From Lysobacterales bacterium (lineage in GTDB: Bacteria; Pseudomonadota; Gammaproteobacteria; Xanthomonadales; Marinicellaceae): a stretch of 43,293 bases of DNA. Under the pieces are notes generated by a model. It had not been told where the DNA came from, did not search any database, and saw only the letters and a program-made list of their open reading frames with translations. The position numbers and the translations under genes were made by a program. Shown here in pieces: positions 24,823-33,012 of the stretch. Position 1 is the stretch's first letter, and each line of letters begins with the position of its first letter. The stretch covers positions 1-43,293 of the forward strand of contig JALSHI010000063.1 of assembly GCA_026982315.1 (NCBI GenBank), given 5' to 3'.

Positions 24823-25725
24823 CTAGGGGTGGTTCTCAACCAGTTCTTCCAGCGCGTCTTCTATGGCACCCGGGGCGCTGATCAGCTTGGTAAAGCCATG
24901 CTTGCCCATCATGGGCAAGTCGGGAAAATGCACAGCCATGCGAAACTTCATGTGCAAGGCTTCCACTTCGTTACCGTTAACCATGACTTCGTAAGGCAAA
25001 TAGGCAATTTTGCTGGGACTCTCAAAATCCACCACACTGAGCTGGAATTGCTCATCCAGATCTTTTTCATCTTCATTGGTGGCCTTGAGTTGCACGCCAA
25101 AAACCGTCTGCTGTTCGCCGGGAATGTCAATGCGATAAACCGTACTGATGGCATCATTCGGTGTGGCCAAACGTTTTTCCAGAGCCGTCACGGCCGCCTC
25201 GTGGCTGTCAAACTCTCCCAGTTCATAGGGATCATCAAAGTATGGCATGGAAAACATATAGTGATATTTTTTCAGCTTTTTGGGTCTCATGCCTTCTTTG
25301 GCGCCAAAGTCCCGCACATGCCCCAAGGCCCCTTTCAGTTTTTCCGCCACCGGCTTCATGTCTCCGTTCAGGCGATAGGCATACTGAAAATATTCAGGAT
25401 TGGCAAAACTGACCTCCACTTCTTCTCCATGTTTGGCCACACCAATCCGTTGGCCCGCGCCATAACCGCCGCGCTTGGACGCAGCCGCAATTTGAAGGGT
25501 TTCCGGACTGGTGACAACAATCACTGTGTTATCACCAAACGGTTGGTATTCACCCACTACGGTAAAGCCGGCATCCATGAGTTTTTGTTTGGTGTCCGCC
25601 ACAGTCTGGGCATAATCGGCTTTTTCTACCGAAGCCAGCACAAAGGGTTTAAGGCGCTGTTCGGCCTGGGCCGTTGCCAAGGTGGCCAATAACATCACAC
25701 ACAACAAAACCAGTGTTTTTTTCAT
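24823..25725 (-). CDS. Exported protein of unknown function
   Basis: Not confidently recognised. 300 aa with a clear cleavable signal peptide (MKKTLVLLCVMLLATLATAQA) and a GGAGAAG ribosome site. The N-terminal third (DYAQTVADTKQKLMDAGFTVVGEYQPFGD, then VIVVTSPETLQIAAASKRGGYGAGQRIGV) has the alternating pattern of DUF302-like domains, which is a weak resemblance only. The remainder is mixed alpha/beta, charged and without transmembrane segments. There are no cysteines in the mature part and no metal-binding motif. It directly precedes the BtuF-like gene with a 3-bp gap, suggesting a shared role in the envelope, but nothing shows that it binds corrinoid. Confidence 0.8.
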   Translation of the reverse strand: MKKTLVLLCVMLLATLATAQAEQRLKPFVLASVEKADYAQTVADTKQKLMDAGFTVVGEYQPFGDNTVIVVTSPETLQIAAASKRGGYGAGQRIGVAKHGEEVEVSFANPEYFQYAYRLNGDMKPVAEKLKGALGHVRDFGAKEGMRPKKLKKYHYMFSMPYFDDPYELGEFDSHEAAVTALEKRLATPNDAISTVYRIDIPGEQQTVFGVQLKATNEDEKDLDEQFQLSVVDFESPSKIAYLPYEVMVNGNEVEALHMKFRMAVHFPDLPMMGKHGFTKLISAPGAIEDALEELVENHP

Positions 25726-25885
25726 GGGTCTTCTCCAAAAAAGGGGTCAACAGTGCATTATGCAACAACTTTGCGGTAAAACCAATTGAGTCTCGCCGCC
25801 AGCCAGCGGCCACAAATGGTATTATCATAATGCCAGAACGGGCGCGCCCTCGTGACTGCAACAACAAAAAATACCGGAGGAAACC

Positions 25886-26665
25886 GTGAACACACCAGAC
25901 ATTCACCCCACCGCCTTTGTTCACCCCGACGCCCGTCTGGGGGCCAACACCCGGGTGGGCGCTTTTAGCCAAATCCATGCCGGAGTCATACTGGGTGGCA
26001 ACAGCCAGGTGGGAAGCTATTGCGAGCTGGGCTATGCCAATGGCCTGGAAAAGACATCCACCCTGGAAATTGGCGCCAACAGCTTGATTCGTTCTCACAG
26101 CGTATTTTATCTGGGCTCCCGTTTCGGGCCGGGGCTAAGCACAGGACACCGGGTGACCATACGCGAAAACACCCAGGCCGGCAAAGATGTGCGTATTGGC
26201 ACCTTGTCGGATATCCAGGGCGACTGTCAAATAGGCGAACACTGCCGTCTGCACAGCAATGTTCACGTCGGAAAGCACAGCCAGATTGACCGCTTTGCCT
26301 GGATTTTTCCCTATGTGGTACTAACCAACGACCCAACCCCACCCAGTGAAATCCGCCTGGGCGTGCATGTGGGTGAATACGCGGTTGTCGCCACCATGTC
26401 AGTGCTGCTGCCAGGGGTATCCATTGGTCCACATGCCCTGGTGGGCGCCGGCAGCGTTGTTAGACGCGATGTATCTCCACACAGTCTGGTGGCCGGGAAT
26501 CCGGCACGGTTTATCCGGCCCGTGAAAGAGATTCGTCATCCTCATACCGGCGCCCCCATGTACCCCTGGCCACGCCATTTCCACCACGGCTATCCGGATT
26601 CCGTGCGCGCCCAGTGGCAGACTGAATTCGGCGCTCAGGACACGCCACCGAAGTCATCACCCTGA
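25886..26665 (+). CDS. LpxA-like hexapeptide acyltransferase
   Basis: Left-handed beta-helix protein, 259 aa, with a long run of hexapeptide repeats from residue 5 (IHPTAFVHPDARLGANTRVGAFSQIHAGV) to about 210. It then has an AGNPARFIRPVKEIRH cap and a short C-terminal tail with HxxxH residues. The catalytic histidine of LpxA sits in a different context; here candidates are His123 (LHSNVHVG) and its neighbours. It resembles the acetyl/acyltransferases of nucleotide-sugar pathways (WxcM-N/WlbB type) more than true LpxA. GTG start with GGAGG 5 bp upstream. Neighbours give no pathway context; it lies between the divergent exported-protein gene and the ankyrin operon. Confidence 0.8.
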   Translation: MNTPDIHPTAFVHPDARLGANTRVGAFSQIHAGVILGGNSQVGSYCELGYANGLEKTSTLEIGANSLIRSHSVFYLGSRFGPGLSTGHRVTIRENTQAGKDVRIGTLSDIQGDCQIGEHCRLHSNVHVGKHSQIDRFAWIFPYVVLTNDPTPPSEIRLGVHVGEYAVVATMSVLLPGVSIGPHALVGAGSVVRRDVSPHSLVAGNPARFIRPVKEIRHPHTGAPMYPWPRHFHHGYPDSVRAQWQTEFGAQDTPPKSSP

Positions 26666-26683
26666 CACTGCCACAAAAGACCG

Positions 26684-26703
26684 GTCACAACAAACACTGT
26701 GAC
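26684..26703. repeat. Inverted repeat upstream of the ankyrin-sigma unit
   Basis: GTCACA (26684-26689), 8-bp spacer, TGTGAC (26698-26703), about 50 bp before the candidate -10. Possible operator, or a stem at the end of the preceding transcript; there is no T run. Confidence 0.3.
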
Positions 26704-26753
26704 GAAGGTTTACGGAATAAGGCCGGTTAATGTTTCTTTAATTCCACTAAGGG

Positions 26754-26759
26754 GATAAT
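26754..26759 (+). promoter_or_regulatory. Candidate -10 of the ankyrin-sigma unit
   Basis: GATAAT (5/6 of TATAAT) 30 bp before ATG 26789, with no good -35. I could not recognise a GGAAC-type ECF -35. Confidence 0.35.
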
Positions 26760-26788
26760 ATAGGCCGCGCACTGTACAGGTTGTCGAA

Positions 26789-28384
26789 ATGACCAAGAAC
26801 TTCACGGAAGAATTACTGAACTGCTGCGCCCATGGCCCGCTGGACAAGGTAAAAACACTCCTGCGCCAGGGCGCCAGCGTGGATGTCCGCAACCCGCGGG
26901 GACATACCTTGTTGCAAGTGGCTTTGCGCCACGGCCAATGGGGTGTAGCCCGCTATTTACATCGTAAATACCCGCAACTGGCCACAGTCAACAGCCAACG
27001 GCTTCCCTGTTTGCTGGCGGCAAGCCAAAACAAGAAAGACGACCCTGAAGGTTTGGAGCTCTGCCTGTCCAGACTGGGCGGTTCCCTGAATGACACGGAC
27101 GCTCATGGCCGCAGCGCCTTGCTCACTGCCTGTCTGCAGGGCCACTTGAAAAAAACCAAATGGCTGCTGGCCCGCGGGGCTGATGTGAACCAGGCCGACC
27201 AAACCGGCCGAACCGCGCTGATGGAAGCCACCGAAGCCAGTCATGTGGCCCTGGTGCGCGCCTTGCTCAAGGCCGGCGCCCAGCCCAATGCCGCTGATGG
27301 CAACGGCGATACGGCGCTGCTGTGCGCCATGCGCGCAAAAAAACCCAACCTGACACTGATTAAAATGCTGCTTGGCAACCAGGCCGACCCGGAACAGCGG
27401 AATCATCAGGGTGTCAGCCCCTGGTTACTGGCCAAGCAAAAGCATAAACAGGCGCTGGAGGTCATTGAAAAGCACATCAACAGCCAACGCCAAATCGAAT
27501 TGCCGCTTTTTGACAGCACGGCACAAAATAAAAAGTCAACACAAGCCATTACCACAGCCCATATGTCCGCAACCATAAAACCTTCAGGCAAAAACAGGAT
27601 GGAGAATCATGTCCGCACCACTGCCACTCCCTTGGCTCCCGCCCCCAAAGAACAGGACCTAAAAACCTGGTTTGCCGCCGCCCGCAGCGGCCATATGGGC
27701 ACACTCAACCGCCTTTTGCTTAACGGCATGGACATTAACGCCGTGGACAAACAAGGCTGCACCGCCGTGATTCGTGCCGCCGGCGCCGGTCACCGCGCGA
27801 CCGTGGCCTTCTTGCTGCAACGAAAAGCGGATATTCACCACCGATCCAATAATGGCAGCACTGTTTTATCTGCTGCCATTCTGGCCAATCAACGGACGAT
27901 CTGCCGGCTTTTGCTTAAGCACGGTGCCGATGCCTCCGGAACCGGGCCAGGCAATGTGCCGCTGGTATTGCTGGCGGCTGCTCAATGGAGCGAGGATCAA
28001 TTGCTGGCCTTGCACCAGCAAGGCGCCGACTTGTCAGTGCAAGACAAACAGAAAAGAACCGCCCTTCATTGCGCGGCACTGGCTTGTGAGTTTCAGCACA
28101 ATCTACCCGCAGGCAAGGCGCTTTTTCAATTCCTTCTGCAACATCATCTGGACTTGACCCAGCCGGATAGTCACGGCCTAACCCCGCTGGAAATACTCTG
28201 TGGCGGACATAAACCCCATGCCTACCAGGCGCCGGACAGTCGCGTTGCGACACTCTTGCATTCCATACTACAATTGCCGGCAGCAGCAGGCGTAATACAC
28301 GCGCTCATGCCGAAACTACTCGCTAGCTGCGAGCGCCACGGCCTGAGTCATACACGGGGGATTTTGCTGGCAGGGGGATCATGA
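26789..28384 (+). CDS. Ankyrin-repeat protein with two repeat blocks
   Basis: 531 aa with no signal peptide or membrane segment, so cytoplasmic. Two ankyrin blocks: residues about 1-225 (for example GRSALLTACLQGHLKKTKWLLARGADVN and GRTALMEATEASHVALVRALLKAGAQPN) and about 290-475 (GCTAVIRAAGAGHRATVAFLLQRKADIH, GSTVLSAAILANQRTICRLLLKHGAD, KRTALHCAALACE). They are separated by a polar linker rich in Thr, Lys and Asn (about 228-288) and followed by a helical C-terminus. Ankyrin arrays bind proteins; no catalytic domain is seen. The stop TGA overlaps the ATG of the sigma-factor gene (ATGA), which implies coupled translation and a joint function. Confidence 0.88.
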   Translation: MTKNFTEELLNCCAHGPLDKVKTLLRQGASVDVRNPRGHTLLQVALRHGQWGVARYLHRKYPQLATVNSQRLPCLLAASQNKKDDPEGLELCLSRLGGSLNDTDAHGRSALLTACLQGHLKKTKWLLARGADVNQADQTGRTALMEATEASHVALVRALLKAGAQPNAADGNGDTALLCAMRAKKPNLTLIKMLLGNQADPEQRNHQGVSPWLLAKQKHKQALEVIEKHINSQRQIELPLFDSTAQNKKSTQAITTAHMSATIKPSGKNRMENHVRTTATPLAPAPKEQDLKTWFAAARSGHMGTLNRLLLNGMDINAVDKQGCTAVIRAAGAGHRATVAFLLQRKADIHHRSNNGSTVLSAAILANQRTICRLLLKHGADASGTGPGNVPLVLLAAAQWSEDQLLALHQQGADLSVQDKQKRTALHCAALACEFQHNLPAGKALFQFLLQHHLDLTQPDSHGLTPLEILCGGHKPHAYQAPDSRVATLLHSILQLPAAAGVIHALMPKLLASCERHGLSHTRGILLAGGS

Positions 28385-28929
28385 AGCGCACCAAAAAACA
28401 ACTCGAACACCTTTTTTACGAACATAAAACACTCATTGTCCGGGCGGTGGCCGCCCACCGTCCCAATATCCCTGGTATCACCGCCGATGATGTCGAACAG
28501 GAAGTGTGTATTCGTTTGTGGAATACCCTGAAAAATGACCGGCAGATTGACAATCCTGCGTCTTATATTTACAGAATGACAGCCAATGTCATTATCGACC
28601 TGGCACGCAAAAATCAACGCCACAGCAATGAAACCAAACTGCCCCATGAAGGCGATGAAGATTGTCACCGGGCCGAACTGGAATCAAGCACCGCTTCACC
28701 GGAGGCGCACATTTTCAGTGAGGAGAAGGTACGGCAAATTATGGCCGTGATTAACACCTTGAACGAAAACCGACGCACTGCAGTCAAACTGCGTTTGCAG
28801 GGGTTTTCCATCAAGGAAATCAGTGAAATTACCGGCTGGTCGTTTTATAAGGCCGAGAACCTTTCCAAACGGGCATTTACCGCTTTGAAGGCCAAACTCA
28901 AGGAATTGGGCATTGAATATGACAACTGA
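28381..28929 (+). CDS. ECF-type sigma-70 family factor
   Basis: 182 aa, with sigma region 2 and region 4 only. Region 2: DDVEQEVCIRLWNTL (36-50, core-binding) and NPASYIYRMTANVIIDLARKNQR (58-80, the -10 binding part). A variable acidic linker (86-112) leads to region 4: NTLNENRRTAVKLRLQGFSIKEISEITGWSFYKAENLSKRAFTALKAKL with its helix-turn-helix at about 143-165. The -35-reading helix (GWSFYKAENLSKRA) differs from the common GVSxxTVRSRLSRA. Overlaps the ankyrin gene by four bases and the following membrane-protein gene by eleven. Target promoters are unknown; self-regulation would be usual for the family. Confidence 0.9.
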   Translation: MKRTKKQLEHLFYEHKTLIVRAVAAHRPNIPGITADDVEQEVCIRLWNTLKNDRQIDNPASYIYRMTANVIIDLARKNQRHSNETKLPHEGDEDCHRAELESSTASPEAHIFSEEKVRQIMAVINTLNENRRTAVKLRLQGFSIKEISEITGWSFYKAENLSKRAFTALKAKLKELGIEYDN

Positions 28930-29452
28930 CACGCAATCAACCCCGAAAAAACAGACAACCATGACACTCAACCAGGATGAGTTGGATGAGTTGGCTGCCT
29001 TGTTCCAGCAACATACACGAAATGGCCAGGCTTCGCTGGACGCTGTTTTTCTCGCCCCGGCGGCCTCTGACAGACGCATTGCCTATGCCGAAAAACTGGC
29101 TGAAGATGCTCTCGCCTGTCAGGCCCTCAAACTGGCCAATCGTCTCAAGCCCTGGAGCACAGCTATTGGCAGACGACTGGCACACACTTCTCCGTTGTCC
29201 CATCCTTGGTGGAAACCAATCCGCTGGCTGGGGTTGGGGCTGGCCTGTGCGGTACTGGCCATGGTCGTGATGACGCCCCAATGGCAAAAAGGCATGCAGC
29301 CTGCCGACCAGGATACCTTTTTTGCCGGTCATTTTGAGCGGACTCAGCCAGCCAATGAGCACATTTTCACTGAAAGTTTCGCCCCGGCTATCAAGGACGA
29401 ACCACTTTTCAAAGCACATTTTGACAGAGCCGGGCCTGATTACCAGTCCTGA
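28919..29452 (+). CDS. Single-pass membrane protein, possible anti-sigma factor
   Basis: Not matched to a known family. 177 aa: a cytoplasmic N-terminal part (1-100) with an acidic helix (LNQDELDELAALFQQHT) and a second helix, one transmembrane segment (about 103-119, WLGLGLACAVLAMVVM), and a C-terminal tail of about 55 residues, probably periplasmic. The tail has three tandem repeats (132-146, 147-160, 161-174) of the form [DE]-x-[FIL]-F-x-x-[HS]-F-[EAD]-[RP]. Topology and position directly after an ECF sigma gene suggest an anti-sigma factor, but the zinc HxxxCxxC motif of the common anti-sigma domain is absent. Start taken as ATG 28919 inside the sigma gene; an intrinsic terminator follows. 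The name rests on context, not on homology. Confidence 0.75.
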   Translation: MTTDTQSTPKKQTTMTLNQDELDELAALFQQHTRNGQASLDAVFLAPAASDRRIAYAEKLAEDALACQALKLANRLKPWSTAIGRRLAHTSPLSHPWWKPIRWLGLGLACAVLAMVVMTPQWQKGMQPADQDTFFAGHFERTQPANEHIFTESFAPAIKDEPLFKAHFDRAGPDYQS

Positions 29453-29460
29453 CAAAGCAT

Positions 29461-29492
29461 AATCGGCCACCAGTATGGTGGCCATTATTTTT
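29461..29492 (+). terminator. Terminator of the ankyrin-sigma-membrane protein unit
   Basis: GGCCACC (29465-29471), loop AGTAT, GGTGGCC (29477-29483), then ATTATTTTT. It lies 8 bp after the stop. Confidence 0.92.
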
Positions 29493-29545
29493 GTATACGA
29501 CTGTGCGAACCGCTCACAACCTTCTTTTGCGCCGCCGCATCTGCC

Positions 29546-30394
29546 ATGGCATTTGACCCGTCCCCACCGGCCAGTATCCAGAACCTCCTGCACCGGGCCT
29601 GCCACACCTGGGGGCTGTCGCGTCTGGATGCTGAATTACTCCTGGCCATGGCATTGGGGAAGCCTCGAAGCTGGCTGTATGCCTGGCCTGAACACATTCC
29701 CGGACCAGCCATCCAAGAGACTTTTATCCAGCTGACGCAACAGCGCGCCGCAGGAAAACCCCTGGCCTATCTGACCGGCCACAAGGAGTTTTACGGCCTG
29801 GATTTACAGCTAAGCCCGGATGCCCTGATACCCCGCCCGGATACCGAAACCCTGGTGGATACAGCCATCGAGATCATCGACCGCCACAAGGCCAGGCGTA
29901 TTCTGGATTTGGGCACGGGCAGTGGCGCCATTGCCCTGGCCATCAAGTCCCAATGCCCGGCATGTGATGTCTGGGCTAGCGATGTCTCTTCCCAGGCGCT
30001 TGGCGTCGCACGCAACAATGCCAAACGTCTGGGCTTGTCGGTGCATTTTTGCCAGGGATGCTGGTTCGATGCCATCCCCATGAATTGCGGCCCTTTCGAT
30101 CTGATTGTCAGCAACCCGCCCTATATCGCCCCGGATGATGGCCATTTGGAAGCCTTGTCTCATGAACCCAGGCACGCCCTGGTGGCCCATAACCACGGCT
30201 TGGCAGACTTGTTTGAAATTATTGACCAGACACCGAAATATCTTGCTGACGGTGGCTTTGTGTGGCTGGAACACGGACACACACAAGGCGCGGCCGTGCG
30301 GGAACGATTCCATGAACGTGGTTATCAAGCCATTGAATCCCGGCATGATTTAGCCGGGCTTGAACGCATTACCGGCGCGCGCCTGTATCCCTGA
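29546..30394 (+). CDS. prmC: Release factor glutamine methyltransferase PrmC
   Basis: Methylates the glutamine of the GGQ motif in RF1 and RF2 with S-adenosylmethionine, raising the rate of termination. N-terminal helical release-factor-binding domain (1-80, including RLDAELLLAMALGKPRSWLYAWPE), AdoMet motif ILDLGTGSGAIALAI (about 118-132) and the NPPY glutamine-binding motif (SNPPYIAPDD). 282 aa. In most gammaproteobacteria prmC follows prfA; here it stands alone between the sigma unit and convergent recG, 34 bp from the recG stop. Start ATG 29546 has only a weak ribosome site. Confidence 0.95.
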   Translation: MAFDPSPPASIQNLLHRACHTWGLSRLDAELLLAMALGKPRSWLYAWPEHIPGPAIQETFIQLTQQRAAGKPLAYLTGHKEFYGLDLQLSPDALIPRPDTETLVDTAIEIIDRHKARRILDLGTGSGAIALAIKSQCPACDVWASDVSSQALGVARNNAKRLGLSVHFCQGCWFDAIPMNCGPFDLIVSNPPYIAPDDGHLEALSHEPRHALVAHNHGLADLFEIIDQTPKYLADGGFVWLEHGHTQGAAVRERFHERGYQAIESRHDLAGLERITGARLYP

Positions 30395-30428
30395 AAACAG
30401 AGTACACACTCGTCTGGCTTGTATCGCC

Positions 30429-32489
30429 TCAAGCATTGGCCAGCTCATCCTGGCGTGGTAGCCAGCGAGCAATCAGCTTGTCAGCCAACTCCGGGCTTTT
30501 CTGTAACAATTTCGGCGCCAGAAGCGTAGCCTGCTGCAAGGCCGTCTGGTCCCGCTGCACATCGGCCACACGAAACTGCAAGGCGCCCTTCTGGCGGGTA
30601 CCCAGCACCTCACCCGGTCCGCGAATTTGCAAATCGACCCGGGCAATTTCAAAACCATCATGCGTGCGCCGCAATGTTTCCAGCCGTTTTTTGGCGGTTG
30701 CGCCCAGCGGCGACTGATACAGCAACACACAGTGGCTGTGGCGGTTGCCACGCCCCACTCGCCCACGCAACTGATGTAATTGCGACAGGCCCAAGCGCTC
30801 GGCATTTTCAATCACCATTAAACTGGCATTGGGCACATCCACACCCACCTCGATGACCGTGGTGGCCACCAGCAAGTCGGTTTGGCCAGCCTTGAATTGA
30901 CGCATAACGGCGTTTTTCTCCTCGCTTTTCATGCGGCCATGCACCAGGCCAATACGCAAATCGGGGAATTGCCGGGCCAGCTGCTCGGCGGTCTCGCTGG
31001 CTGCCCGGGCTCGCATCAGCTCTGATTCGTCAATCAAGGTACACACCCAGTAGGCCTGTTCACCGCGGGCGCACGCCGCGCGAATGCGCTCGGCCACCAA
31101 TGGCATTTTTTCATTGGATAAAACGAGCGTGGTGACAGGCTGGCGGCCCGGCGGCAACTCGTCAATGACAGAAACATCCAGATTGGCATAGGCGGTTTGC
31201 GCCAGCGTTCGGGGAATGGGTGTGGCGGTCATGATTAACTGGTGGGCCATGTGACTGTGTTCCCCATGGGGCCCCTTCTGGCGCAAAGCCAGACGCTGAT
31301 GCACCCCGAAACGGTGTTGTTCGTCAATCACCACCAGGACCAGATCAGAAAACTGAACCGCATCCTGAAACAGGGCGTGGGTGCCCACCACCAGAGGCAC
31401 ACCGGCTGCAATGCGCGCCATTGCCGTGCGGCGCTGAGCCGCGTTCAGGCCACTGGATAAAAACACCACGTCCTCTGGCGCAAACCACTGCGTCAAACTG
31501 GCCGCATGTTGTTCGGCCAGCAACTCGGTGGGCGCCATCAAGGCGGCCTGCTTGCCTGCCGCCTGAGCGGTCATCATGGCCGCTGCTGCCACCACGGTTT
31601 TGCCACTGCCCACATCACCTTGCACCAATCGTTGCATGGGCACATTTCTGGCCAGATCCGCCCGGACCTCTGCAATAACCCGCTGTTGCGCCGCAGTCAG
31701 GGAAAAGCCCAGGCGCTGCTGGAATGCCTGCCAATCGGACTCTGGCAGATGCAATACCGGCGCCTGGCGGGACTGAACAGTGCGCCGCAGTTTTTTCATG
31801 GCCAGCACGTGGGCAATGATTTCCTCAAGAACCAGCCGCTGCCGGTGCGGATGAGTGGCGGACAGCAAGGTGGTGATATCCGTGTCCGCAGGCGGCCGGT
31901 GAATCCCGTTTAAGGCGGTGAGCAAATCCGGCATGTCAGCCGGTAACACTTCGGCCTGTTGCAGATAGTCAGTCAATACCAGGCGGCCCTGCTGCAAACA
32001 GTCCATGGCTTGGGAGACTGCGCGCTGCACGGCCTTTTGGCTCAAACCATCGGTTTTTGGATACACTGGCGTCAAATAATTCGCCAATGGCGGTGGCCGC
32101 TGGCCAATATGCTGATATTCAGGATGCAACATTTCCGGCATGCCCATTCCCGGGCGCACCTCACCGTAAGCCCGGATGAGTGTGCCCGGCTGCATCTTAA
32201 TGGACTGGGAGCGGTAGAAGCGGAAAAACTTCAAGGCCAGCGTGGCGTTGCCATCTGTGATTTCACACACCAGGATCGGCCGTCTTGTGTTTGTGGTGTA
32301 ACGCCGCAGCACGCGCCCCTCCACCATGGCTGGCTGACCGAAGACCAGCTTGTCCAGCGGGTACAAGCGGGTGCGATCTTCATACCGCAAGGGCAAGTGA
32401 AACAGCAGGTCTTCAACCCGTTGAATCCCCAGACTGGCGAATTTGGCCGCCTGGGCCTGGCCAATGCCCTTGAGTCGAGTTAATTCCAC
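30429..32489 (-). CDS. recG: ATP-dependent DNA helicase RecG
   Basis: Branch-migrates Holliday junctions and remodels stalled forks. N-terminal wedge/OB domain (about 45-150, after LKGIGQAQAAKFASLGIQRVEDLLFHLPLRYEDRT), Walker A GDVGSGKT (291-298), DEQH box (389-392), MTATPIPRTLA, and helicase motifs V/VI (IEVGVDVPNASLMVIENAERLGLSQLHQLRGRVGRG). 686 aa. GTG 32489 is the only sensible start; the upstream region lacks a clear Shine-Dalgarno. Last gene of the rpoZ-spoT-ridA-recG group, 51 bp after ridA. Confidence 0.97.
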   Translation of the reverse strand: MELTRLKGIGQAQAAKFASLGIQRVEDLLFHLPLRYEDRTRLYPLDKLVFGQPAMVEGRVLRRYTTNTRRPILVCEITDGNATLALKFFRFYRSQSIKMQPGTLIRAYGEVRPGMGMPEMLHPEYQHIGQRPPPLANYLTPVYPKTDGLSQKAVQRAVSQAMDCLQQGRLVLTDYLQQAEVLPADMPDLLTALNGIHRPPADTDITTLLSATHPHRQRLVLEEIIAHVLAMKKLRRTVQSRQAPVLHLPESDWQAFQQRLGFSLTAAQQRVIAEVRADLARNVPMQRLVQGDVGSGKTVVAAAAMMTAQAAGKQAALMAPTELLAEQHAASLTQWFAPEDVVFLSSGLNAAQRRTAMARIAAGVPLVVGTHALFQDAVQFSDLVLVVIDEQHRFGVHQRLALRQKGPHGEHSHMAHQLIMTATPIPRTLAQTAYANLDVSVIDELPPGRQPVTTLVLSNEKMPLVAERIRAACARGEQAYWVCTLIDESELMRARAASETAEQLARQFPDLRIGLVHGRMKSEEKNAVMRQFKAGQTDLLVATTVIEVGVDVPNASLMVIENAERLGLSQLHQLRGRVGRGNRHSHCVLLYQSPLGATAKKRLETLRRTHDGFEIARVDLQIRGPGEVLGTRQKGALQFRVADVQRDQTALQQATLLAPKLLQKSPELADKLIARWLPRQDELANA

Positions 32490-32540
32490 CAGTACACGCG
32501 GAAAAGAAAAGCATATCCCGACGGCTGTCGCCGGGTCTCT

Positions 32541-32927
32541 TTATGCTTCCACAGCAATAAGGGCGTCCATTTCCACCAGCGCATCCCGCGGCAATGCCGC
32601 GACTTGCACGACGGCCCGGGCCGGATAAGGCGGGTCAAAAAATTCTGCCATAATGCTGTTGACGGCATCATAATGGCTTAAATCCTGCAAATAAACATTC
32701 AGCTTGATGGTGTTTTGCAAGCGGGTGCCCGCTGCTTCGGCCAGAGCAGCCAGGTTGAGAAACACCTGGCGGATCTGCTTTGCGGCGTCTTTGTGGGCCA
32801 AAACGCCTGTTTCTGCATCCAGGGCGATTTGTCCGGACGTATAGAGAATGCCATTGTAGACCACGCCCTGGGAATAAGTGCCAATGGCCTCTGGCGCGGT
32901 TTTTGTCTGAATAATGTGCTTGTTCAT
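32541..32927 (-). CDS. ridA: RidA family reactive enamine/imine deaminase
   Basis: Hydrolyses reactive enamine/imine intermediates (2-aminoacrylate) made by PLP enzymes such as threonine/serine dehydratase. 128 aa, a trimeric YjgF/YER057c/UK114 fold. Conserved features are APEAIGTYSQGVVYNGILYTSGQI, the PARAVVQVAALPRDALVEMDALIAV terminus with the active-site arginine of PARA, and acidic residues near the end. ATG 32927 with AGAGGA upstream. It lies between spoT and recG, where E. coli has trmH. The 85-bp gap before it can form a CCCCT/AGGGG hairpin (about 32966-32982). Confidence 0.95.
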   Translation of the reverse strand: MNKHIIQTKTAPEAIGTYSQGVVYNGILYTSGQIALDAETGVLAHKDAAKQIRQVFLNLAALAEAAGTRLQNTIKLNVYLQDLSHYDAVNSIMAEFFDPPYPARAVVQVAALPRDALVEMDALIAVEA

Positions 32928-33012
32928 CGGGTGTCCTCTTTTCTTTTATGCCCCCCCTCACAATAGGGGCAGTATAAAACGGCCTGCAGGCACAGGTAAA
33001 GCCAGAGAACTG

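Noticed and set aside
24583-25692. 369-codon plus-strand ORF antisense to the btuF-like and exported-protein genes
   Set aside because: Its product has the His/Phe/Gly-rich bias of antisense translation. The minus-strand genes have signal peptide, ribosome site and family similarity.
26684-26703. CRP-binding site
   Set aside because: CRP sites read TGTGA-N6-TCACA; here the half-sites are in the opposite order (TCACA...TGTGA).
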